Positions 41,628 to 48,000 of a stretch of 64,000 bases of DNA are shown one piece after another. A model generated the notes under the pieces. That model worked only from the letters and a program-made list of their open reading frames with translations, was not told the origin of the DNA and did not search any database. The stretch covers positions 62,001 to 126,000 of IMG/VR virus record IMGVR_UViG_3300048838_001106; one strand, given 5' to 3'. The number at the start of each line of letters is the position of its first letter. Positions within the stretch are counted from its first letter, which is position 1. The position numbers were made by a program, and so were the translations under genes. The stretch comes from a virus.

Positions 41628-41832
41628 CGAGTTGATCAGAGGCAACCGCGTCGCCTATTCACAGTGGGTGGAAACCAGGAGAAGTCATGCTAACGCTGAC
41701 AAGGAAAGAAGGGCAGTGTATTATCCTGCATGCCCCGATGGAGACCGTAATAATCACATTGAAAAGCACCAGGAGAGGACAGGCACGCCTGGGTGTGCTG
41801 GCGCCGAAATACGTCGACATTCATCGCGATGA
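41614..41832 (+). CDS. Possible small protein overlapping csrA-like gene
   Basis: ATG 41614 follows AGGAAGCAGC and opens 72 codons, but two thirds of it overlaps the csrA-like gene in another frame and the sequence there reads as a shadow. Its first 25 codons may serve only to couple translation. Confidence 0.25.
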   Translation: MTNIDELIRGNRVAYSQWVETRRSHANADKERRAVYYPACPDGDRNNHIEKHQERTGTPGCAGAEIRRHSSR

Positions 41833-42004
41833 CACTGACGAGTTCCTCCCGCCCAACAGAATCTACACGTCAATTGAGCACTGCCCGAGGTGCGGTGGCA
41901 CGCACAGGTCAGTCGAGATAACAGTCCTGAAGCAGAGCTCCTCCAGCGCTGCGCGTCAATTCTTCACCTCGTGTCCTGAAACCGGACACCCTGTCATCCT
42001 ATGA
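41687..42004 (+). CDS. CsrA-like RNA-binding protein with zinc-ribbon extension
   Basis: A 105-residue protein from ATG 41687 behind AGGAGAAG. MLTLTRKEGQCIILHAP (1-17), ITLKSTRRGQARLGVLAPK and VDIHR reproduce CsrA (MLILTRxxGE ... VRxGIxAP ... VxVHR), a dimeric regulator that binds GGA motifs in mRNA leaders. Residues 60-105 add CPRCGGTHR and a later Cys, a zinc ribbon not found in bacterial CsrA. It could reprogramme host carbon metabolism or phage translation. Confidence 0.85.
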   Translation: MLTLTRKEGQCIILHAPMETVIITLKSTRRGQARLGVLAPKYVDIHRDDTDEFLPPNRIYTSIEHCPRCGGTHRSVEITVLKQSSSSAARQFFTSCPETGHPVIL

Positions 42005-42276
42005 TTGAACACGACACGTCATTTATGGCGCTTTTTCGAGGAAGAGATGCCATCAGGTTTGAGCTTCTACTTCTGGAACGTGTAGAGAGAGGAGAAGTTA
42101 TCGACGCTGTTTTTCGCGGTTGGGTACGCGTGGACGCAGCCCATTCTAAGCTTGAAATAACACGCAAAGGCAGAGAGCACCTGGCAAAGCTCGCTGATAG
42201 AGACGTCGTTGTTGTAACATCAAATAACACGGAGATATCCAATGAAACATCGGTACACCTGGTGCCCGAATTGTAA
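42001..42276 (+). CDS. Hypothetical protein
   Basis: A 91-residue protein, ATGA-coupled to the csrA-like gene. Winged-helix-like order (FELLLLERVERGEVIDAVF, then LEITRKGREHLAKL) suggests a small DNA-binding domain; low certainty. Confidence 0.75.
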   Translation: MIEHDTSFMALFRGRDAIRFELLLLERVERGEVIDAVFRGWVRVDAAHSKLEITRKGREHLAKLADRDVVVVTSNNTEISNETSVHLVPEL

Positions 42277-42451
42277 GAACTTGACCGCCTATTATGGGAT
42301 TGAGATTTCGTCGCAAAAAGTCGTCTGCTTCGCATGCGACTTGATACTTGACGAGCAGCCCCCGCTGGTAGTTTCTCCAAAAGAAGATGCCGCGCTCATG
42401 AAGAACGCGGCAGAGAAACTTAAGGAAGAGTTGGAGGAGTACGAGTTTTAA
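42242..42451 (+). CDS. Zinc-ribbon protein
   Basis: A 69-residue protein: CPNC (residues 8-11) and CFAC (about 29-32) make a zinc ribbon; acidic helical C-terminus. Start behind CGGAGATATCC. Confidence 0.78.
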   Translation: MKHRYTWCPNCKNLTAYYGIEISSQKVVCFACDLILDEQPPLVVSPKEDAALMKNAAEKLKEELEEYEF

Positions 42452-43173
42452 TTGTAGCTAGGCGGTACGGCACGCACATTCGTAGTCGTCTGTGTAAGGC
42501 CCGTAGCTTCTTCGAATAGAACTTCAGCAAGAACCACAAAGGAGAACACAGGCCCTGCCTCTTCAAGGTATACTCCGACGGCAGTCGCCAACTGAGCTTC
42601 CGTAAGTGCAACGGCTTCTCCTGTGTCGGCCGCGTCTCCAAAGACGAGCAGCGTCTTCAAAGCACCGTCGTCATTGACAGCCAACACGTGTGCATAGCGG
42701 TCACTGGCGGTTGCCAGGCTTCCAACCATGGCGGCACCATCTTTGTCTAGCTGTGCGGTGAGCGTAGAGCTCACGGCAGCTTCTACTTCAAAGTAGGCGC
42801 CGTCCACGTAGATTTCACCGGCTGCGATGTCGACACGGCGCGTGGCCACGGTAGATGCTGCGGTGGGGTTTTCGATAGCAAGACCCGAAGCGACGCGGTT
42901 TGCGGCCCAGCGAGTAACATCAGCGGTAGCGACCTGAGCCTCTACAGAAGCCGTGTATCGGTCCACAGCAGTGTTTACCGTAAACAGAGGGTTGCCATCA
43001 CTGTCAGTGCGAGCACGAAGCTCGTTGAGCTGCTTTTCAAGGCGCATCAAGGTGATGGACTCGATTGTGAATTGCTTGGTCTCGCCAGCTGGGAGACGCC
43101 CTTGGAACTGGCTCCACGGCTCGTGAATACCAGAGTCTGTGGTACCGAGATTTGTAATTGTCAGAAGAGGCAT
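42448..43173 (-). CDS. Hypothetical, possibly structural protein
   Basis: A 241-residue Ala/Thr-rich protein with low Lys and Cys, a composition like the virion proteins further right. The start MPLLTITNLGT is behind CGGAGC. It stands alone on the - strand between + strand genes, overlapping the stop of 42451 by 4 bases. GGTATAACG on the same strand at 43223-43215 weakly recalls the P1-P4 core. Confidence 0.75.
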   Translation of the reverse strand: MPLLTITNLGTTDSGIHEPWSQFQGRLPAGETKQFTIESITLMRLEKQLNELRARTDSDGNPLFTVNTAVDRYTASVEAQVATADVTRWAANRVASGLAIENPTAASTVATRRVDIAAGEIYVDGAYFEVEAAVSSTLTAQLDKDGAAMVGSLATASDRYAHVLAVNDDGALKTLLVFGDAADTGEAVALTEAQLATAVGVYLEEAGPVFSFVVLAEVLFEEATGLTQTTTNVRAVPPSYN

Positions 43174-43250
43174 ATATGAGCTCCGAGTTTGGTCGAACAA
43201 GAGTTGTAATGTAACGTTATACCTAGCAGCCCCTGGTTAGGCAAGTCCAG

Positions 43251-43484
43251 ATGACAGATGAAGAAGTGCAGTTCTTAATTAGCGTTGGGTTCACAGAAGT
43301 GGGCCGGACAAACTGTTATGTGTGCGATTCATTACAAACCGGTCGCGTGGTTTACATGGAATACGATCGCCGACACAAACGCTGGACACTGACCGAGATA
43401 GACGAGGCGCGCAATGTCGTTACGCGCACAGAGCGAAGCAACAATGCAGTTGCTCTGTGGCAAGACTTACTGTTTAATCCGTGA
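43251..43484 (+). CDS. Small hypothetical protein
   Basis: A 77-residue protein with a beta-hairpin-like centre (VVYMEYDRRHKRWTLTEID). Poor ribosome site. No family recognised. Confidence 0.65.
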   Translation: MTDEEVQFLISVGFTEVGRTNCYVCDSLQTGRVVYMEYDRRHKRWTLTEIDEARNVVTRTERSNNAVALWQDLLFNP

Positions 43485-43530
43485 CAACTTTTTCCGCCGT
43501 GCGCGGCATAAACTAACCAAAGGGATAGCC

Positions 43531-44817
43531 ATGCTATCATCACCCGCCGAGGTGTTGAACGAACAACAACTCGATGTATTACTGGAATTGGACAAGTTCG
43601 CTAAAGCAGACAGCCCGCATAGGGTCTTCGGCCTATTTGGGTACGCAGGCACTGGAAAATCCACAGTGCTTAGCTTCTTTGGACAGGCAGCGTCTGCCAG
43701 GAAACACAGCATAGTGTTCGCAGCGCCCACTCACAAAGCCGTGTCTGTGCTGCAGCACATGGCTGACCCCGAAGTCATAGCGCCTCAGCACAACAACTTT
43801 CAGACAGTGGCTAAGCTGCTGAACATGAAAGCAGTAGTAGATGAAGAAGGGCACCGTCAATTCAGGCCGGTTGTCGATCGATGGACCGACGCAAGGATAT
43901 CTAAGTACGACATGGTCATCATTGACGAGTGCTCGATGATCAACAAAGACGTGTACCAGTGGCTCATGGAAGCCCAGGAGGCATTAGGGTTTCGTATCAT
44001 CTTCGTAGGAGACCCGCTGCAACTCCCGCCAGTCCGAGAAGAAAACCTAAACAACGGGCGCTCGCTGGCGTTTGATGTCGAAAAGCAGGTTACGCTGACG
44101 CAGGTAGAGAGGTTTTCTGGTGACATCGCAAAAGTCGTGTCTCAGGTGCGGCGATGCATTGGGGAGGGCGTGGCGCCAGTGTTCAAGAACAGCGAGACCA
44201 CGATTCGCCATGGCGGGTCATCGTCCTTCCTGCACGCATACCTTGAATATGCGGATACCGGACAGATCATCGCATACCGAAACGAGATGGTTGTTAATGC
44301 CAACAACTGGGTTAGGAAGAAGATATTCGGAGAAAACGCGCCCGCGTTTGTACCTGGAGAGCGTATCGTGGCGGCGGACACCACGCTGCACTGGCATGTG
44401 CACCAGGAGTTCAAGGTGAGTGACGCCGAGCGCGTCAAGCACGACAAGACAGGATTGATGTGTTGGCGTCTGAAGTTCGAAGGCAGCTTCATGGAGGTCT
44501 ACACTATGGACAAGGAGCAGAAACCAGCACTGAAAGCCCGGCTAGATGCCATAAAGGCAGACATCAACACCATCAAGACCAACAATCCAAAAGCGTCGGT
44601 AGCCGCTAAGTGGGATGAGTTCTACACACTGAAGGACCTGTATCCAGAGTTCAGACCTGGCTACGCGCAGACTATTCACGCTTCACAGGGGTCTACGTAC
44701 AAACAGGTCTTTGTGATGGAAAGAGACATTTCCAGGATTAAACGCGACAAGGACTTCTATGGGAAAATGCTGTACGTTGCGTATTCAAGAGCATCTCAAA
44801 TGGTCCACGTTTTGTGA
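43531..44817 (+). CDS. SF1 DNA helicase, Dda/RecD2-like
   Basis: A 428-residue protein from ATG 43531 behind AAAGGGATAG. Motif I GYAGTGKST (37-45), Ia APTHKAV, II IIDECSM, III VGDPLQLPPV, and late motifs TIHASQGSTY and YVAYSRAS identify an SF1B helicase. T4 Dda, of similar length, unwinds 5'-3' and acts in replication start and recombination. It is the only clear replication protein in this window. Confidence 0.95.
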   Translation: MLSSPAEVLNEQQLDVLLELDKFAKADSPHRVFGLFGYAGTGKSTVLSFFGQAASARKHSIVFAAPTHKAVSVLQHMADPEVIAPQHNNFQTVAKLLNMKAVVDEEGHRQFRPVVDRWTDARISKYDMVIIDECSMINKDVYQWLMEAQEALGFRIIFVGDPLQLPPVREENLNNGRSLAFDVEKQVTLTQVERFSGDIAKVVSQVRRCIGEGVAPVFKNSETTIRHGGSSSFLHAYLEYADTGQIIAYRNEMVVNANNWVRKKIFGENAPAFVPGERIVAADTTLHWHVHQEFKVSDAERVKHDKTGLMCWRLKFEGSFMEVYTMDKEQKPALKARLDAIKADINTIKTNNPKASVAAKWDEFYTLKDLYPEFRPGYAQTIHASQGSTYKQVFVMERDISRIKRDKDFYGKMLYVAYSRASQMVHVL

Positions 44818-44829
44818 GGAGCAGCGCGA

Positions 44830-46161
44830 ATGGGTGATGACTACACAGTGAACACAGAGAACCTCCGCCTGGTAAAAATTGAAGCCGTCTACACGTCTTA
44901 CGCTATTGCGCACCAGAATGACGTGCTGGAAGATGTGATTCCTGATGAATCCTTTTCTGAGCCGAGCTTTAGGTATGAAGAAGTTAATGCCATGGAACTG
45001 CCCATATCCGCAGATCAGGTTGTGTACAGTGACAGCGTGCGTTCCGATCTGAAGTACATCAGCGAACGAGCCGCAACGCAAGGCGTGCCGGAATTCTGCG
45101 ATGATGTGAAGGAAGACATTGTATCTGCTCTCCGACTCGAGGCATTCTACATGCACAGCAAGAGATTTAACCAAGAGCTACTGCTAGAGCAAGGAGGCAC
45201 AGTGAATACACGACCGACACTGAAACGAGGAGATGCGGGCACGGCGGTGCAGGACCTGCAGACATACCTAAACCAGATTGCGCAACACACAGGTGCTCGC
45301 GTTGACGGCGCGCCTCTTCGAAAGGATGGTTCATTCGGACCGGCCACAGAGAAAGCGGTGCTGTCGTTTCAAACGGGCCAGGATCTATACGCGGACGGGG
45401 TTGTTGGGCCTGTCACATGGGGCAAAATGGATGAGGTCTGGAGCAGGCACATCAACCCGGTAGCTCAGCCGGCCAAGGACAAGCCTGAGCCGACTCAAAC
45501 TGTCGTGCAGTGGCAGACCACGTATAAAGAGGGGTACAACAGGTTCACCCTTCGAACAGACGTGGCTCGAATCTTCCAAGACAAGATTCTAGACCCGATG
45601 AAGAGCGTTGGCGCACTCATGACCTCTTCAGGGTCAAAGAGGGCGCTCACTGCGAAGGTAGGGTCCAACAGGAGTGCCACCAGCTTTCACTATCTCCTGA
45701 CGGCATTTGATCTTTATGTCTACTCGGCGATGGTCGACCCGCACACTGACCCATTTGTGGTTACCGTTGACCCAAATAATCCACGGTATTGGGTAGTATG
45801 GGCACGCGTGGGAGCCACGGGATCTGGCAGACACAGGACCCTGGACGCGGTGACGTACGAGAAGTCCGGCGACGCAGATTACCCGCAAAAGATTGTGAAG
45901 ACAGCAGGGTACTTCCTGAACTTCACAGAACTTTGCGCAGAAGCAGGGTTTAAGCCGATTCCGTGGCGACCTGCATTTATGGACCCAAAAACCAAGTCGA
46001 ATGGTGCTGCAGAGTGGTGGCACTTCCAATACGAGGCCGATTTGGTTCGGGGGGTTACCACATACGGGTCGCAGTTGTTGCGTGTATACACACAGAAACA
46101 GCTGAAGGACACCCCGCCGTGGAAATACCGAGACCTGAAATTTGGCACGCAGTGGAGATGA
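44830..46161 (+). CDS. Endolysin: peptidoglycan-binding + M15 peptidase
   Basis: A 443-residue protein. Residues about 125-205 form a PG_binding_1 domain (LKRGDAGTAVQDLQTYLNQ ... GSFGPATEKAVLSFQ ... ADGVVGPVTWGKM). The C-terminal part has SATSFHYLLTAFDLY and AAEWWHFQYE, matching the SxHxxGxAxD and ExWH zinc-ligand motifs of M15 / VanY-type DD- or LD-peptidases. The N-terminal 120 residues are unassigned and unusually long for an endolysin, so it may be virion-associated. Confidence 0.85.
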   Translation: MGDDYTVNTENLRLVKIEAVYTSYAIAHQNDVLEDVIPDESFSEPSFRYEEVNAMELPISADQVVYSDSVRSDLKYISERAATQGVPEFCDDVKEDIVSALRLEAFYMHSKRFNQELLLEQGGTVNTRPTLKRGDAGTAVQDLQTYLNQIAQHTGARVDGAPLRKDGSFGPATEKAVLSFQTGQDLYADGVVGPVTWGKMDEVWSRHINPVAQPAKDKPEPTQTVVQWQTTYKEGYNRFTLRTDVARIFQDKILDPMKSVGALMTSSGSKRALTAKVGSNRSATSFHYLLTAFDLYVYSAMVDPHTDPFVVTVDPNNPRYWVVWARVGATGSGRHRTLDAVTYEKSGDADYPQKIVKTAGYFLNFTELCAEAGFKPIPWRPAFMDPKTKSNGAAEWWHFQYEADLVRGVTTYGSQLLRVYTQKQLKDTPPWKYRDLKFGTQWR

Positions 46162-46167
46162 TATTTG

Positions 46168-46190
46168 TGCGCACCGTGCGCATTTTTCTT
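46168..46190 (+). terminator. Terminator after endolysin
   Basis: TGCGCA/TGCGCA stem with CCG loop and TTTTTCTT. Confidence 0.75.
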
Positions 46191-46221
46191 ATTTGAATGT
46201 GCCTGTAGTTGTGGCATGGTC

Positions 46222-46246
46222 AATCACCTAATTAGCGGAGGTGATT
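46222..46246 (+). promoter_or_regulatory. Hairpin sequestering the ribosome site of 46247
   Basis: AATCACCT (46222-46229) pairs perfectly with AGGTGATT (46239-46246), burying most of the strong site GGAGGTGATT just before GTG 46247. The hairpin could throttle translation. Confidence 0.55.
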
Positions 46247-46546
46247 GTGGCTACGGACATAACAGAACAACAAAACAATACGGGAGGAGACAAAGAAGAG
46301 GAGTGCACGGTCCTTTCAAAAGAGGAACTCCTTGCGCACATGGAAGCCGCGGAGAACGCACCGGAAATGAAAGTGCTGAAGGAAATCACCAAGGAGTACC
46401 TGGAGAGACGAGAGAAGGAAGCCAGGATTGATCGTATCATGACGTTGTATGCCAACGGCATGCCAATGACAGTTGATGACTGGAACACAGTAAGGGCCTC
46501 AGTCGGCTTGTCTGCGTTACCACCACTTGAAGCGTCCAAGACGTAA
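46247..46546 (+). CDS. Small acidic hypothetical protein
   Basis: A 99-residue protein from GTG 46247; GTG 46241 overlaps the ribosome site. Charged helices (LKEITKEYLERREKEARID). Its leader can hide the ribosome site in a hairpin. Confidence 0.75.
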   Translation: MATDITEQQNNTGGDKEEECTVLSKEELLAHMEAAENAPEMKVLKEITKEYLERREKEARIDRIMTLYANGMPMTVDDWNTVRASVGLSALPPLEASKT

Positions 46547-46559
46547 AAAGGAGAAGACA

Positions 46560-46952
46560 ATGAGTGAAGAAACAACGGAAACAACGGAAACAACACCCAA
46601 CGATGGCGCATCTGAAGCAGTTGCTGAGACGTCTGAGACAAAAACACGAGCGAAGCGAGGAGCTAACACAGAGCTCAAGTTTGCCGTGACTGTGAGCGCC
46701 AATGGCACGGACTACATCATGGTTCCTCCTCAGGCTGACCACGAATCGATGACCGAAGTGCGTGCGGCACTAAAGGAATACGCTGAGTCGAACGGTAACG
46801 CGGCTCAGGAGTTTTACAACAGTATTGTGGATTTGTTGCCGCACGAAAACAGTGAAGAGATGTCTCTTCACTTCGCCGTGGTACGGTATTTGGGGCGGTA
46901 CGTGGTCAAGACAGAAACTATTCGAACAACTACACTCGCCGAAGTCAAATGA
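46560..46952 (+). CDS. Hypothetical protein with Thr/Glu-rich N-terminus
   Basis: A 130-residue protein behind AAAAAGGAGAAG. The first 40 residues are low complexity (EETTETTETTPNDG), followed by a compact domain (LKFAVTVSANGTDYIMV). No family recognised. Convergent with 46945 (8-base overlap). Confidence 0.75.
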   Translation: MSEETTETTETTPNDGASEAVAETSETKTRAKRGANTELKFAVTVSANGTDYIMVPPQADHESMTEVRAALKEYAESNGNAAQEFYNSIVDLLPHENSEEMSLHFAVVRYLGRYVVKTETIRTTTLAEVK

Positions 46953-47457
46953 CCTGACTGTTCTCGGCCAACGAGTGCACAGTGTCTTTCATTTCGTTTA
47001 GCGTGTCCTTGTACAGGTCACGCTCTTTTTTTACCTCTTGCAGCTCTGCGGTCAAGATCTTGTTGTGCTCTTGCAGCATTTCAATCTCTAACTGCAGGCT
47101 AGCATTGTGAGTTGTCAGTCTCTCTATTTCACGATCTTGAAACGCGTCGTGACCGGCGAGTCTTGAGTTCTCCACTTGAAGACTTGCTATGGATGCGTGC
47201 ATGCGAGCCATGGTCTCTTCTAATGAGGACACGCGCGCCGCAAAAAGAGATGACATGGCTATGCGCTCGCTACTCTCTGTCTGCACGGTCAAAAGAGTCG
47301 AAGAGTGCGTGTTGGCATCTCTTGTCTTCTTCCAGTCAGACACACGCTGAAACACCACAACCAACAAGGCCGTAACGCCGGAGACTATACTGGAGAGTAC
47401 GACGGGGTTGTTAGTAAGTTCATCCATTGGCGCATAACTCTTTACTGCAGTGTACAT
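46945..47457 (-). CDS. Membrane protein with long coiled coil (lysis-associated?)
   Basis: A 170-residue protein from ATG 47457 behind AAGGAGCCC. One transmembrane helix near residues 20-38 (VVLSSIVSGVTALLVVVF), then a continuous coiled coil of about 120 residues. The topology and place, 10 bases after the holin-like gene, suit an inner-membrane spanin or holin partner. Confidence 0.75.
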   Translation of the reverse strand: MYTAVKSYAPMDELTNNPVVLSSIVSGVTALLVVVFQRVSDWKKTRDANTHSSTLLTVQTESSERIAMSSLFAARVSSLEETMARMHASIASLQVENSRLAGHDAFQDREIERLTTHNASLQLEIEMLQEHNKILTAELQEVKKERDLYKDTLNEMKDTVHSLAENSQVI

Positions 47458-47467
47458 TTTGGGCTCC

Positions 47468-47827
47468 TTAGAGTTCCAGTGTGTCGTCACCAGAGGTGTC
47501 TGGGGAGCGTACGCGTTTAACGTTTGTCTCCCACACCGCGTAGATGTTCGTACTGAGAGACCCCATCAGTATACCCGCCATGATACGTATCCCAAGGTCG
47601 AACTCAACGGGTGTAATGCTCGGTCCGATAAGCGGTGATGTACACGCGCCCAAAAACGGAGGTAGCAAAGGCAGAGACCGGTAGTACCACGAAGCCTTGT
47701 CCACAGCGGTATTTTTTAGCGCGGACTTGATAGCGGTCATAACGCCGTTTATGGCCCCAGCTATGATTCCAAATGCCACGATTGCGGGTATCCAGGCATC
47801 CAGACTTGTAATGGTTTCAGCCGGCAT
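47468..47827 (-). CDS. Holin-like membrane protein
   Basis: A 119-residue protein with two to three transmembrane segments (AWIPAIVAFGIIAGAINGVM; LLPPFLGACTSPLIG; GIRIMAGILMGSLST) and a charged C-terminus, fitting a holin. Start behind AAAGGTGATTT. Paired with the coiled-coil gene downstream; the endolysin lies about 1.3 kb away on the other strand. Confidence 0.72.
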   Translation of the reverse strand: MPAETITSLDAWIPAIVAFGIIAGAINGVMTAIKSALKNTAVDKASWYYRSLPLLPPFLGACTSPLIGPSITPVEFDLGIRIMAGILMGSLSTNIYAVWETNVKRVRSPDTSGDDTLEL

Positions 47828-47850
47828 AAATCACCTTTGCATGTGCTGTC

Positions 47851-47878
47851 ATTGTATCTCAAAACACATACTTATCAA
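47851..47878 (-). promoter_or_regulatory. Sigma70-like promoter for holin-like gene
   Basis: On the - strand: TTGATA (47878-47873), 16-base spacer, TACAAT (47856-47851), 24 bases before the start codon. Each box is one base from consensus. Confidence 0.6.
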
Positions 47879-48000
47879 CGCTTGAAATCACTAAGGTTAG
47901 AATGCGCCGCTATACGCGCACAAAATTATTAAAGCACTGCTACTCAACACGCACGCGAGCAATATGGGTAGCTCTAGCTTCGCTGCGTATTCTCAAATTG

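Noticed and set aside
43215-43223. Minus-strand GGTATAACG as another P-type promoter
   Set aside because: The upstream CACAAAT-like box and the stem-loop are missing, so it is mentioned only in the gene entry.
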